NCBI RefSeq assembly: GCF_026015985.1
Contig: NZ_CP110389.1
Coordinates: 1,458,001 to 1,522,000, forward strand
Source: Rhodopseudomonas sp. P2A-2r
GTDB lineage: Bacteria > Pseudomonadota > Alphaproteobacteria > Rhizobiales > Xanthobacteraceae
Length of the DNA stretch: 64,000 nt
Reading direction: 5' to 3'
Shown here one piece after another: positions 20,797 to 30,751 of the stretch; position 1 is the first letter of the stretch, and every line of letters starts with the position of its first letter. The notes under the pieces were generated by a model that saw only the letters and a list, made by a program, of their open reading frames with translations, had not been told where the DNA came from and searched no databases. Both the position numbers and the translations under genes were made by a program.

Positions 20797-21242
20797 CGCA
20801 AAACACCCCCAAAATGTTTGCGCCGGTCTGAGGATGGGGCACCATCCTCGAAACCGGCGAGCAAACCTGGGGGTCGTGAACAACTTGGAGGTTGTCTGGT
20901 CCGGCGCGCTTTCGTCGTCGCGCCGCCTTCACATGGATAAGCCCGCTGCGCCCGGATCGTTCCCCGCCGCCGCGTTGCTGAGAACAACGTTCGACGGCGC
21001 CCCGGTCTCGTTCGCGCTAGGTACGACAGCGCCCCTTGATAGCCGGGGTGGTACGCACAAGCCACAACCTCTGGCCGTGTTCCATCCACACCGGTTACCG
21101 CCGGGTTAGCGGGTTTGCTGCAATCGTCCTGCGTGCATCCGGCAACGGCCTCGCCGCATCGCCTTGATTCCTTGGGGACCCGCCGATACGGTCCCGCGCG
21201 CTCCCGTTCCCGAAAATCCTCAACGAATCCCAGATCGCCCCC
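20797..21242. other. 446-bp non-coding block with long hairpin
   Basis: No convincing gene. Nucleotides 20805-20874 fold as four stacked helices (ACCCCCA/TGGGGGT, GTTTGC/GCAAAC, GCCGGT/ACCGGC, AGGATGG/CCATCCT) with a GGCA loop. On the minus strand the outer arm continues GTGTTTTGCG, terminator-like. A 91-codon frame (20834-21109) lacks the strong third-position GC bias of neighbouring genes. An unrecognised leftward structured RNA is possible. I found no match to the tmRNA, RNase P or SRP core motifs I know. Confidence 0.4.
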
Positions 21243-22232
<990 letters not shown>

Positions 22233-22258
22233 AAGCAGCAAGTGACGGCGGTGGTGAA

Positions 22259-22813
22259 ATGGTCAAAAGACCCATCAGCGACTTCAAACGCAGGACCGCC
22301 AAGAAGCTGCGTGAAAACACGACTGTCGCCGAAGATATTCTCTGGCGACACCTGAGACGTCTCGACGTGAAGGGAAGTCACTTCCGCCGGCAGGTGGTGA
22401 TCGGACCCTACATCGCCGACTTTGCATGTTTGGCCGAGCGGCTGATTGTCGAAGTGGACGGATCGCAGCACGGAGACGATGAAGGACTTCGCCGCGATCA
22501 CGTCCGGACGCGCTGGCTGCAGTCGGAAGGTTATCGCGTGATACGATTTTGGAACAATGATGTGATGAGCAGGACCGACACTGTGCTGGAAGCTATTCAC
22601 AACATGATCGCTGTCACCCCACCCCGCCTGCCTTCGGCAGGCGACCCTCCCCTCAAGGGGAGGGTGACGTCTCCCGCGTGGAAACCAAGTAATGCCCGAT
22701 CTCCTTCTCGAACTGTTTTCCGAAGAAATTCCCGCCCGCATGCAGGCCAAGGCGGCGGAGGATCTGCGTCGCATGGTCACCGATCGGCTGGTCGCCGAGG
22801 GACTGGTCTATGA
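22259..22813 (+). CDS. DUF559-family endonuclease-like protein
   Basis: 184 residues from ATG 22259. The core [46 protein letters not shown] and [12 protein letters not shown] matches DUF559, a Vsr/very-short-patch-repair-like restriction-endonuclease fold with putative catalytic Asp/Glu. The last ~55 residues (after about [13 protein letters not shown]) are translated from the right repeat and then from glyS DNA in another frame, so the functional part probably ends near residue 125. It is flanked by inverted repeats inside the glyQ-glyS operon. Confidence 0.82.
   Translation: MVKRPISDFKRRTAKKLRENTTVAEDILWRHLRRLDVKGSHFRRQVVIGPYIADFACLAERLIVEVDGSQHGDDEGLRRDHVRTRWLQSEGYRVIRFWNNDVMSRTDTVLEAIHNMIAVTPPRLPSAGDPPLKGRVTSPAWKPSNARSPSRTVFRRNSRPHAGQGGGGSASHGHRSAGRRGTGL
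22614..22667 (-). repeat. right inverted repeat of the DUF559 cassette
   Basis: 54 bp. Its complement starts TCACCCTCCCCTTGAGGGG and ends CGGGGTGGGGTGA, matching the left copy outside a different hairpin (CCTGCC-GAA-GGCAGG). It ends 25 bp before the glyS ATG. Confidence 0.85.
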
Positions 22814-24935
22814 GGGCGCCAAGGCGTTTGCGACGCCGCGGCGGCTGGCGCTGACGGTGCATGGGATTCCCGCGCGTCAGTCGGATCTGAAACAGGAGCG
22901 CAAGGGGCCGCGGGTCGGCGGCGCGGAAGCGGCGATCGCCGGCTTCCTGAAGGCCACCGGGCTGAATTCGCTCGACGAGGCCAAGATCCAGCGCGACCCC
23001 AAGGGCGATTTCTACATCGCGCTGACCGAGAAGCCGGGCAAGCCGACGCTCGACGTGCTCGCCGAAATCCTGCCGCTGATCATCCGCACCTTCCCGTGGC
23101 CGAAGTCGATGCGCTGGGGCGAGCGTTCGGCGCGGCCGAGCGCGCTGCAATGGGTGCGGCCGCTGCATTCCATCGTCGCCACCTTCGGCATCGATACCGA
23201 AGAGCCCGAGGTGGTGCCGTTCACGCTGGACGGCGTCACGACAGGGCAGACCACGCGCGGCCATCGCTTCATGGCGCCCGCTGAATTCCCGGTGCGCCGC
23301 TTCGACGACTACGTGACCAAACTGCAGGACGCGAACGTGGTGCTCGATCCCGAGCGCCGCCGCGAGATCATTCTGGCAGATGCGCGCACGCTGTGCGGCG
23401 CGCAGAATTTCGAGCTGGTGGAAGATCCCGGCTTGCTCGAGGAAGTCGCCGGCCTGGTCGAATGGCCGGTGGTGCTGATGGGCTCGTTCGACGAAGCCTT
23501 CCTCGCCATTCCCGACGAGATGATCCGCGCCACCATCCGCACCAACCAGAAGTGCTTCGTGGTGCGCGACCCCGCCACCGGCCGTCTCGTCAACCGCTTC
23601 ATCCTCACCGCCAATATCGAGGCCTCCGACGACGGCGCAGAAATCCGCGCCGGCAACGAGCGGGTGATCCGCGCGCGGCTGTCGGATGCAAAGTTCTTCT
23701 ACGACACTGACCTGAAAACCAGACTGGAAGACCGGCTGCCGAAATTCGAGAACATCGTGTTCCACGAAAAGCTCGGCAGCCAGGCGGAGCGCATCAAGCG
23801 CATCGTGCGGCTCGCCGCCGAGATCGCGCCGCTGGTCGGCGCCGATGTGGAGCTAACCAAGCGCGCGGCAGAGCTGGCGAAGGCTGACCTGCTGACCGAG
23901 GCGGTCGGCGAATTTCCCGAGCTGCAGGGTCTGATGGGCAAGTACTACGCGCTGGCGCAGGGCGAAGATGCCGCCGTCGCTGCGGCGAGCGAGGAGCACT
24001 GGAAGCCTCTAGGACCAACAGACGGTTTACCCGAAAGCCCGGTGAGTGTTGCGGTCGCATTGGCGGACAAGTTTGATACTCTGCTCTGCTTCTGGGCAAT
24101 AGTTGAAGAGCCTTCAGGCTCTAAGGACCCATTTGCTCTGCGTCGCGCTGCACTGGGTGCCGTTCGTTTCATCCTGCTTGGCTTTAAGTTAAATCTTACT
24201 TCGCTGTTTTTGGATCATCTTGATCAAACTGTCACCTATACCGCAGACGTGCACCCGGCAAGAAATGCTGTAGACATCTCGATGATGTTTCAGAATTTTA
24301 AGATGATGACCATCCACAGGGCGATCGACAGGCCCGTTACGGACGAAAAAATTGCTGCTTTAATAAACTCTCTCAAGCCTGAGTTTAAGAAGCATTTGAT
24401 CGCTCGCTCCGAGCGCCTTCTTTCCTATTTTGCACAGCGGCTAGAAGGCCAGCTGCGTGAGCAGGGCGCGCGTCACGATCTCGTCGATGCCGTCTTCTCG
24501 CTCGGCGGCCAGGACGATCTGCTGATGGTGGTCCGTCGCGTCGAGGCTCTCGCAAAATTCCTCGATACCGACGACGGCAAGACTCTGCGCGCCGGTGTGA
24601 AGCGTGCGTCCAATATCCTCGGCATTGAGGAGAAGAAGGACAAGCGCCTCTATGATGGCGCGCCGGAGGCTGCGCTGTACCGGCTCGACGAGGAGAAGGC
24701 GCTGGCCAAGGCGATTGCCGAGGTCGGGCCGGAAGCCAGTGCCGCCGTGGCCAAGGAAGATTTTGCCGGCGCCATGACGGCGATGGCCAAGCTGCGCCCG
24801 GCGGTGGATGCGTTCTTCGACAAGGTCAAGGTCAACGACGACGACGCGGCCGTGCGCGAAAATCGCTTAAAATTGCTCAACGAGATTCGCGCCGCCACGC
24901 GCGCGGTGGCGGATTTCTCCAAGATCCAGGATTGA
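22692..24935 (+). CDS. glyS: glycyl-tRNA synthetase beta subunit, with AT-rich internal patch
   Basis: 747 residues. The beta subunit binds tRNA-Gly and supports catalysis by GlyQ. It begins [20 protein letters not shown] as the family does and contains [13 protein letters not shown] and [15 protein letters not shown] stretch of about 440 bp (24000-24440) keeps the frame and family motifs but uses AT-rich codons and has about 49% GC by hand count, against about 67% in a sampled flanking line. That is a sign of within-gene recombination. ATG 22692 has only a weak ribosome site, and the repeat 25 bp upstream may alter expression. Confidence 0.95.
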   Translation: MPDLLLELFSEEIPARMQAKAAEDLRRMVTDRLVAEGLVYEGAKAFATPRRLALTVHGIPARQSDLKQERKGPRVGGAEAAIAGFLKATGLNSLDEAKIQRDPKGDFYIALTEKPGKPTLDVLAEILPLIIRTFPWPKSMRWGERSARPSALQWVRPLHSIVATFGIDTEEPEVVPFTLDGVTTGQTTRGHRFMAPAEFPVRRFDDYVTKLQDANVVLDPERRREIILADARTLCGAQNFELVEDPGLLEEVAGLVEWPVVLMGSFDEAFLAIPDEMIRATIRTNQKCFVVRDPATGRLVNRFILTANIEASDDGAEIRAGNERVIRARLSDAKFFYDTDLKTRLEDRLPKFENIVFHEKLGSQAERIKRIVRLAAEIAPLVGADVELTKRAAELAKADLLTEAVGEFPELQGLMGKYYALAQGEDAAVAAASEEHWKPLGPTDGLPESPVSVAVALADKFDTLLCFWAIVEEPSGSKDPFALRRAALGAVRFILLGFKLNLTSLFLDHLDQTVTYTADVHPARNAVDISMMFQNFKMMTIHRAIDRPVTDEKIAALINSLKPEFKKHLIARSERLLSYFAQRLEGQLREQGARHDLVDAVFSLGGQDDLLMVVRRVEALAKFLDTDDGKTLRAGVKRASNILGIEEKKDKRLYDGAPEAALYRLDEEKALAKAIAEVGPEASAAVAKEDFAGAMTAMAKLRPAVDAFFDKVKVNDDDAAVRENRLKLLNEIRAATRAVADFSKIQD

Positions 24936-24962
24936 ACGCAGGCTCAATGCGAAGTGGCTCGT

Positions 24963-25105
24963 TCCCCGGACGCACTGCATCACGCCGCCCTTGCGGCGTG
25001 GTGCGGTGCAGATCCGGGGCCGTCCCAATCACGGAGCCCGGTACGGTCCCGGATCTGCGCAGCGGCATGCGATGCTGCGCATCGCTGCCGCGGCGCGTCC
25101 GGGAC
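24963..25105. repeat. intergenic palindromic repeat, long degenerate copy
   Basis: Starts with TTCCCCGGACGCACTGCATC and ends GCGCGTCCGGGACACGG, with internal GATCCGGGGCCG/CGGTCCCGGATC-type arms. It belongs to the CCGGACGCG family seen at 4468 and 13991 and lies just after the glyS stop. Confidence 0.65.
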
Positions 25106-25151
25106 ACGGCAGCGGCGGCGCGTGAACAAAGCAAATTCTTCTTCATCGATA

Positions 25152-25181
25152 TTGACTATAATCCAACAATAGACTTATAGT
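25152..25181 (+). promoter_or_regulatory. strong sigma-70-type promoter with no gene behind it
   Basis: TTGACT (25152-25157) and TATAGT (25176-25181) are 18 nt apart in an AT-rich island. Transcription would start around 25182-25190, at a perfect 8-bp hairpin CCCCTCGT/ACGAGGGG. Confidence 0.6.
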
Positions 25182-25410
25182 CCCCTCGTCCTGCTCAACG
25201 AGGGGCGCTGTCATGAGGCGTCTTGAGAGTGGAGGAGGATGCGGTGTTCCGCGCGTGTGCCTCGCACGCACACCCCGGGAGGCTGGAGGTCACCGTCCGG
25301 GCCCACTACGGGGCTCTGCCGCTATATGCCGGCTGGACGGGACAGTGACAAAGCGGAGAAATCCCGCCGGACACTGTCCCGGAAGAACGGTCCCCCGGCC
25401 CTAAACCCCG
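25182..25410 (+). ncRNA. candidate structured RNA downstream of an orphan promoter
   Basis: After the promoter at 25152-25181 come a hairpin CCCCTCGT/ACGAGGGG (25182-25205), a compact GTGTGCCTCGCACGCACAC hairpin, and GGGACAGTG/CACTGTCCC enclosing GCGG-AGAAAT-CCCGC. The possible reading frames here overlap each other and lack the usual codon bias. No T-rich terminator is seen, so the 3' end is a guess. It may also be a leader of the transporter operon 350 bp downstream, or part of a genomic repeat. The rest of the 25106-25756 gap shows no gene. Confidence 0.4.
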
Positions 25411-25654
25411 CGGTGGCGCGCCCGCAGGCGCCGCGATCCATCGCAAGATGGACCGCGTCCCAACCACCATCCCCGCGCCTGCCGGCGCGCCGCTCCCCTC
25501 ATGTCCGGAGGGGAGGACTGCTCACACCTCGGACGCCATCGGCGCCGCGAGACAGCAGAAGCTTGGCTGTTTGACATTCGAATCGGAAGCCCCGCCGCGC
25601 ATCCAGATGCAGCGCAGCAAATTTACTGTGCGGTGCGGTATTGCAGGGTTCCAT

Positions 25655-25686
25655 TTGTCGTAAATGGTTCATACGCGACCTATAGT
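25655..25686 (+). promoter_or_regulatory. weak candidate PhoB box and -10 for the transporter operon
   Basis: TTGTCGT-AAAT-GGTTCAT resembles two PhoB half-sites (consensus CTGTCAT) 11 nt apart. It is followed 8 nt later by TATAGT at 25681-25686. The second half-site is poor. The downstream genes would be induced by phosphate starvation if it is real. Confidence 0.35.
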
Positions 25687-25756
25687 CGGGGGCCTTCAGA
25701 TGCCCCGGCGCCCTGAAGGGCGAGATCCGGGCTGCATTGCTTTCGGAGAATGCGTG

Positions 25757-26764
25757 ATGAAGCTTCGTTCCTTGATCCTGGCCGTGCTGGCCTTTGTGGT
25801 GCTTGCACCGGTGCAGGGCGCCCGCGCTGCCGACGTGATCTGCTACAATTGTCCGCCGGAATGGGCCGATTGGGGCACCATGCTCAAGGCGGTCAAGACC
25901 GACCTCGGCTACGACATTCCCACCGACAACAAGAATTCCGGTCAGGCGCTGGCGCAGATCATCGCCGAGAAGGCCAATCCGGTCGGCGACATCGGCTATT
26001 TCGGCGTCACCTTCGGCATGAAGGCCAAGGCGCAGGACGCGCTCGAGCCCTACAAGCCGGCCCATTGGGACCAGGTCGATGCCGGCCTGAAAGATCCTGA
26101 CGGCTACTGGACCACGATCCATTCCGGCACCCTCGGCCTGTTCGTCAACAAGGATGCGCTGGGCGGCAAGCCGGTGCCGAAGTGCTGGGCCGATCTGTTG
26201 AAGCCCGACTACAAGGGCATGGTCGGCTATCTCGATCCGTCCTCGGCCGCGGTCGGCTATGTCGGCGCCGTCGCCATCAACCTCGCGCTCGGCGGCACTG
26301 CCGACAATTTCGAGCCCGGCCTGAAGTTCTTCAAGGACCTCAAGAAGAACGATCCGATCGTGCCGAAGCAGACGTCCTACGCCCGCGTCGTGTCCGGCGA
26401 AATGCCGATCCTGCTCGACTACGACTTCAACGCCTACCGCGCCAAATATTCCGAGAAGGGCAATTTCGATTTCGTGATTCCCTGCGAAGGCTCGGTGGTG
26501 TTTCCCTACGTCGTCGGCCTCGTGAAGAACGCGCCGGACAAGGACAAGGCCAAGAAGGTCATGGACTATCTGCTGTCCGACAAGGGCCAGGCGATCTGGA
26601 CCAACGCCTATCTCCGCCCGGCCCGCAAGATCGAGTTGCCGGAAGCGGTGAAAGCCAAATTCCTGCCCGACAGCGACTACGCCCGCGCCAAGAGCGTGGA
26701 CTGGGGCAAGATGGAGCTGGTGCAGAAGGCGTTTACGGACCGCTATCTCGCCGAAGTTCGCTAA
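25757..26764 (+). CDS. ABC transporter periplasmic substrate-binding protein
   Basis: 335 residues. A signal peptide (MKLRSLILAVLAFVVLAPVQ, cleaved near ARA-ADV) precedes a family-1-type solute-binding fold with VNKDALGGKPVPKCWADLLK and IPCEGSVVFPYVVGLVKNAP, as in AfuA/PotD/2-aminoethylphosphonate binding proteins. Two permeases, an ATPase and a phosphoesterase follow. The neighbourhood suggests an organophosphorus substrate (aminoethylphosphonate or a phosphodiester), which is inference. ATG 25757 has GGAG upstream. Confidence 0.9.
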   Translation: MKLRSLILAVLAFVVLAPVQGARAADVICYNCPPEWADWGTMLKAVKTDLGYDIPTDNKNSGQALAQIIAEKANPVGDIGYFGVTFGMKAKAQDALEPYKPAHWDQVDAGLKDPDGYWTTIHSGTLGLFVNKDALGGKPVPKCWADLLKPDYKGMVGYLDPSSAAVGYVGAVAINLALGGTADNFEPGLKFFKDLKKNDPIVPKQTSYARVVSGEMPILLDYDFNAYRAKYSEKGNFDFVIPCEGSVVFPYVVGLVKNAPDKDKAKKVMDYLLSDKGQAIWTNAYLRPARKIELPEAVKAKFLPDSDYARAKSVDWGKMELVQKAFTDRYLAEVR

Positions 26765-26780
26765 CGCGGGCTCACTCTTC

Positions 26781-26839
26781 ACCTCTCCTCCGGGGAGAGG
26801 TCGACCGGCGAAGCGTAGCGAAGCCGGTCGGGTGAGGGG
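26781..26839 (+). repeat. palindromic repeat, CACCTCTCC class
   Basis: ACCTCTCC-TCC-GGGGAGAGGT, then a CCGGC...GCCGG hairpin containing GAAGCGTAGCGAA, then GGGTGAGGGG. The design (palindrome, variable hairpin, G-rich tail) is that of the DUF559 cassette ends and the 35386 pair. Confidence 0.7.
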
Positions 26840-26847
26840 CTGACTCA

Positions 26848-26993
26848 CCGTCCTCATGGTGAGGAGCGCGCCTCTTGGCGCGCGTCTCGAACCATGAGGC
26901 GGGGGGCGGTGCATGCGGCCATCCTTCGAGACGCGGTCGAAGACGACCGCTCCTCCAGCCTGAACGCAATTGCGTTCAGGCGAGGATGAGGAA
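26848..26993. repeat. intergenic repeat, CCTCATGGTGAGGAG class
   Basis: Begins CCGTCCTCATGGTGAGGAGC, contains CTCGAACCATGAGG and CCATCCTTCGAGACG, and ends GAGGATGAGGAA. With the 26781 element it fills most of the 309-bp gap between the binding protein and the first permease, so transcripts here probably pass through a strong hairpin region. Confidence 0.65.
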
Positions 26994-27073
26994 TTCGCAC
27001 AGGGCGCCGCTATGGCCGCAGCGCTGGAATTGTATTTCAATCCCGGTGTGCAGATATCGAGTACGATCATTTC

Positions 27074-27889
27074 ATGTCGCATAAATCCTTCATCTGGCTT
27101 TGCCTGCTGCCGCTTGTGGTGGTGACGGCCGCCTTCTTCCTGCTGCCGATGGCGCAGTTGCTGGTGGTCGGCGCGTCGGGCCCACGCGGGTTGTCGGCCT
27201 ATCTCGCGATCCTCACCGAGCCGCGCTACCGCGCCACTTTGATCAACACCGTGGTGTTGTCGGCGGCGACAACCTTCGCGACGCTGGCGATTGCCACCGT
27301 TGCCGGGCTGTTCCTGCAGCGCCACCGCTTTCCCGGCCGCGCAATTCTGATCGCCATGCTGACCTTTCCGCTGGCGTTTCCCGGCGTGGTGATCGGCTTC
27401 CTGATCATTCTTCTCGCCGGCCGCCAGGGCCTCATCGGCGCGATCTCGCAGGCCATGAGCGGCGACAAGATCGTGTTCGCCTATTCGATCTTCGGCCTGT
27501 TTCTCGGCTATCTGTATTTCTCGATCCCGCGCGTGATCCTGACCATCATGGCGGCGGTGCAGAAGCTCGATCGCGGGCTGGAGGAAGCGGCGCGCTCGCT
27601 CGGCGCGAGCCCGTGGGAAGTGCAGCGCGATGTGGTGCTGCCGGCGCTCGGGCCTGCCTTCGTCGCGTCCGGCGCCATTGCCTTTGCCACAGCGATGGGC
27701 GCCTTCGGCACCGCGTTCACGCTGGCCACCAACATCGATGTGCTGCCGATGCTGATCTATACCGAGTTCACGCTGGCCGCGAATTTCTCGATCTCCGCGG
27801 CGCTGTCGATCGGCCTCGGCGTGATCGCCTGGGCGATCCTGGCGCTGGCGCGCTCCTTCAGCGGCGGCACCGTCGCGGCGGCGGGGTAG
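27074..27889 (+). CDS. ABC transporter permease (first)
   Basis: 271 residues with about six membrane helices and the cytosolic EAA loop EEAARSLGASPWEVQRDVVLPAL, which docks with the ATPase. It belongs to the BPD (binding-protein-dependent) inner-membrane family. ATG 27074 has no strong ribosome site, so the start is tentative. It probably forms a heterodimer with the next gene product, 4 bp away. Confidence 0.92.
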   Translation: MSHKSFIWLCLLPLVVVTAAFFLLPMAQLLVVGASGPRGLSAYLAILTEPRYRATLINTVVLSAATTFATLAIATVAGLFLQRHRFPGRAILIAMLTFPLAFPGVVIGFLIILLAGRQGLIGAISQAMSGDKIVFAYSIFGLFLGYLYFSIPRVILTIMAAVQKLDRGLEEAARSLGASPWEVQRDVVLPALGPAFVASGAIAFATAMGAFGTAFTLATNIDVLPMLIYTEFTLAANFSISAALSIGLGVIAWAILALARSFSGGTVAAAG

Positions 27890-27893
27890 CATC

Positions 27894-28679
27894 ATGCGCG
27901 ATCGCCTGATCTTCGCCGGCCAGCTCGGTTTCACCCTTCTCGTCGCCGCGTTCCTCGTGGTGCCCGTGGTGCTGTCGATCTCGGCCGGCATCACCGTGAA
28001 CTACTTTCGCGGCATTTCCTCCGGCGTCACCTTGCAATGGGTGGCGCAGGTCTGGGATCTCTATGCCGGCGAAATCGGCCTGTCGTTCCTGATCGCCTTC
28101 GCCACCTTGATCGTAACGCTCGCTATTGGCGTGCCGTCGGCCTATGCGCTGCATGTGCGCGGCGGAAAACTGTCGCGCATCGTCGAGGAAGTGATCACGC
28201 TGCCGCTGGCGATTCCCGGCCTCGCCATCGCGCTGGCGCTGCTGCTCACCTATGGCGGCTTCAGCGGCTTTCGCCGCTCCTGGGCGTTCATCCTCGCCGG
28301 CCATGTGGTGTTCTGCATGCCGTTCATGGTGCGCTCGGTGATGGCGGTGTTCTCGACCATCGATATCAAGACGCTCGACGAGGGCGCGGCCTCCTTGGGC
28401 GCTTCGCCGTGGCGGCGCTTCGGCAATGTCATCGTGCCCAATGCGATGCCCGGCATCATCGCGGGATCGCTGATGGTGGTGACGCTGTCGCTCGGCGAAT
28501 TCAATCTCACCTGGATGCTGCACACGCCGCTAACCAAGACATTGCCGGTCGGGCTCGCCGATGCCTATGCCTCGATGCGGCTGGAAGTGGCCTCCGCCTA
28601 TACGCTGATCTTCTTCGTCATGATTGTCCCTTTGCTGGTGGCGATGCAGATGCTGGCTGACAAGGGACAAAAGACATGA
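27894..28679 (+). CDS. ABC transporter permease (second)
   Basis: 261 residues with about six membrane helices and the EAA loop DEGAASLGASPWRRFGNVIV. It ends with ATGA overlap into the ATPase gene, showing translational coupling. The paired permeases resemble PhnU/PhnV or PotB/PotC pairs. Confidence 0.92.
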   Translation: MRDRLIFAGQLGFTLLVAAFLVVPVVLSISAGITVNYFRGISSGVTLQWVAQVWDLYAGEIGLSFLIAFATLIVTLAIGVPSAYALHVRGGKLSRIVEEVITLPLAIPGLAIALALLLTYGGFSGFRRSWAFILAGHVVFCMPFMVRSVMAVFSTIDIKTLDEGAASLGASPWRRFGNVIVPNAMPGIIAGSLMVVTLSLGEFNLTWMLHTPLTKTLPVGLADAYASMRLEVASAYTLIFFVMIVPLLVAMQMLADKGQKT

Positions 28680-29752
28680 CGACCACAGCATCGCACGGCG
28701 CCGCCGTGCATATCGAAAACTGCGGCAAGACCTTTGCCGATGGCACGCAGGCCTTGGCGCCCGCCTCGCTCGACATCATCAGCGGCGAGACGCTGGTGCT
28801 GCTTGGTCCTAGCGGCTGCGGCAAGACCACGATGCTGCGCATCATCGCCGGGCTGGAAACGCCGGACCAAGGTGGTCGCGTGTTGTTCGACACGACGGAC
28901 ATGACATCGGTGCCGATCGAGCAGCGCCATGTCGGCATGGTGTTCCAGTCCTACGCGCTGTTTCCCAACATGAGCGTCGCCGACAATATCGGCTACGGCC
29001 TCAAGATCCGCGGCGTGGCGAAGGCCGCGCGCGACCAGCGCATCGCCGAAATGGTGGCGCTGACCAATCTCACCGGGCTGCAGGACCGGCGCATCGATCA
29101 GCTCTCCGGCGGCCAGCGCCAGCGCGTCGCGCTGGCGCGTGCCGTGGCGATCCGCCCGCGCGTGCTGCTGCTCGACGAGCCCTTGACCGCGCTCGATGCG
29201 AGCTTGCGCGACCGGCTGCGGGGCGAACTAAACCGCTTGCTGCGCTCGCTGGGGATCACCGCGATCTATGTGACGCACGATCAGGCGGAAGCCATGGAGC
29301 TCGGCGACCGCATCGTGGTGATGCGCAAGGGCGCGATCGCGCAGATCGGCACGCCGCGCGAGATCTACTTCGCGCCGCAGAGCCGGTTCGTGGCGGAGTT
29401 CGTCGGCGCCGCCAATATCATCGAGGCGCCGGTGGCCGAGGGGCATCTCGTGCTGCCGGGCGGACGCCTCGAGGTTGCGACCGCGGCCGATGCCGCGGTC
29501 GCAACTGCTGCGGTCACCACTGCCATGATCAGGCCGGAGACCATCGCCATCGTCGACGCCGCCAATGCATCGCTATGCGGCGTCATCGACAGCATCAGCT
29601 TCATCGGCGACAAGCAACGCATGGTCGTGACCGGCGCGGCCGACAAGCCGCTGACCATCGACGCGCCCAACACGGTCTCCGTGAAGACCGGCGACCGCGT
29701 CGGCCTGTCCATCGCGCCGGCTGCGGTGCGCCTGTTGCCCGGAGACGCGTGA
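28676..29752 (+). CDS. ABC transporter ATP-binding protein
   Basis: 358 residues. Walker A GPSGCGKTTMLR near 43, signature LSGGQRQRVALARA near 143, Walker B VLLLDEPLTALD near 163, and switch His in VTHDQAEAMELGDRIVVM. A C-terminal TOBE-like domain at about 270-350 fits the PotA/FbpC/PhnT group. Its stop codon TGA overlaps the ATG of the phosphoesterase gene. Confidence 0.94.
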   Translation: MTTTASHGAAVHIENCGKTFADGTQALAPASLDIISGETLVLLGPSGCGKTTMLRIIAGLETPDQGGRVLFDTTDMTSVPIEQRHVGMVFQSYALFPNMSVADNIGYGLKIRGVAKAARDQRIAEMVALTNLTGLQDRRIDQLSGGQRQRVALARAVAIRPRVLLLDEPLTALDASLRDRLRGELNRLLRSLGITAIYVTHDQAEAMELGDRIVVMRKGAIAQIGTPREIYFAPQSRFVAEFVGAANIIEAPVAEGHLVLPGGRLEVATAADAAVATAAVTTAMIRPETIAIVDAANASLCGVIDSISFIGDKQRMVVTGAADKPLTIDAPNTVSVKTGDRVGLSIAPAAVRLLPGDA

Positions 29753-30588
29753 TGTCGAAACCGATCCTGATCGCGCAGATCTCCGACCTGCATATCAAGG
29801 CGCCCGGTCAACTGGCCTACGGCAAGGTCGATACCGCGGCGGCGCTGGCGCGTTGCGTGGCGGCGCTGAATGCCTTGCAGCCGCGGCCGGATCTGGTGGT
29901 GATCTCCGGCGACCTCGCGGATACGCCGACGCCGCAGGAATACGACCACCTCAGGCGATTGCTGGCGCCGCTCGAAATTCCCTTCATCGCGATTCCCGGC
30001 AATCACGATGCTCGCGCGCTGATGCGCGCGGCGTTTCCCGAACAGGCCTATGCATCGCCCGACGGCGCACTCAATCAGCTGCACAGCGTCGGCGGCCTCG
30101 ATCTCGTGCTGCTGGACTCCAGCGTGCACGGCAAGCCGCACGGCGAGCTCGAGGGCGCCACGCTGCAATGGCTCGATGAGACGCTTGCATCGTCATCGGA
30201 CAGGCCGGCGCTGCTGTTCCTGCATCATCCTCCATTCCGCACCGGCATCGAACACATGGACGTGCAGAACCTGTTCAATGCCGCCGATCTGGCCGCGATC
30301 GTCCGCCGACATCCGCGCGTGCAGCTGGTGGCTGCCGGGCACGTCCATCGGGCGACGATGACTTTGTTTGCCGGCGTCCCGGCTACGATCTGTCCGGCGC
30401 CCAATCACGCGGTGGATCTCGATCTCGACGGGCGGCGCGCGCCGTCGTTCAAAGTGGAGCCGCCTGCGTTTCACCTGCACGTCTGGTTTCCCGGCGCGGG
30501 ATTCGGGCATGTGGTGACGCATCAGGTGCCGATCGGCGATTTCGACGGCCCGCATCCGTTCTTCGGCGCGGATGGCAAGTTGCTGTAG
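29752..30588 (+). CDS. calcineurin-like metallophosphoesterase (GpdQ/CpdA-like)
   Basis: 278 residues. The dimetal phosphoesterase motifs are DLH near the start (AQISDLHIK), GDLAD, GNHDAR, LHHPP and GHVHRA. This set marks 3',5'-cyclic-nucleotide or glycerophosphodiester phosphodiesterases. No signal peptide is seen, so it acts in the cytosol, probably on the compound imported by the ABC transporter with which it shares an operon. The substrate is inferred, not shown. Confidence 0.9.
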   Translation: MSKPILIAQISDLHIKAPGQLAYGKVDTAAALARCVAALNALQPRPDLVVISGDLADTPTPQEYDHLRRLLAPLEIPFIAIPGNHDARALMRAAFPEQAYASPDGALNQLHSVGGLDLVLLDSSVHGKPHGELEGATLQWLDETLASSSDRPALLFLHHPPFRTGIEHMDVQNLFNAADLAAIVRRHPRVQLVAAGHVHRATMTLFAGVPATICPAPNHAVDLDLDGRRAPSFKVEPPAFHLHVWFPGAGFGHVVTHQVPIGDFDGPHPFFGADGKLL

Positions 30589-30603
30589 CGCCAAAGCTCA
30601 GGC

Positions 30604-30723
30604 TGTCGTCCCCGCGAAAGCGGGGACCCATTAAACACAGGCGACAGTAATTCAAGCTTGGGCGGCGGTGTTTACTTGGTCGCCCGGTCCAGACGCGCAA
30701 TTGCGCGTCCGGCCGGGCGATGA
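30604..30723. repeat. intergenic repeats: CCCCGCGAAAGCGGGG and CGCCCGG hairpin
   Basis: GTCCCCGCGAAAGCGGGGAC, familiar from Bradyrhizobium-group genomes, is followed at 30680-30720 by a nested hairpin: TCGCCCGG/CCGGGCGA outside and GACGCGCAATTGCGCGTC inside. It lies between converging genes and can block read-through from both sides. Confidence 0.7.
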
Positions 30724-30751
30724 CATTCGAGTGTGATTTGGAGCCGCGCGC

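Noticed and set aside
20834..21109. 91-codon frame upstream of glyQ
   Set aside because: Third codon positions lack the strong GC bias of neighbouring genes, there is no ribosome site, and much of it lies in a hairpin region.
20797..21242. tmRNA, RNase P RNA or SRP RNA in the glyQ upstream block
   Set aside because: I looked for the RNase P core GAGGAAAGTCCGGGC, a tag frame with ANDN codons and the SRP GGAAGG loop; none is present.
25213..25574. Two overlapping frames in the gap after glyS
   Set aside because: Both translate to Arg/Pro/Gly-rich sequence without the local codon pattern and overlap candidate RNA stems.
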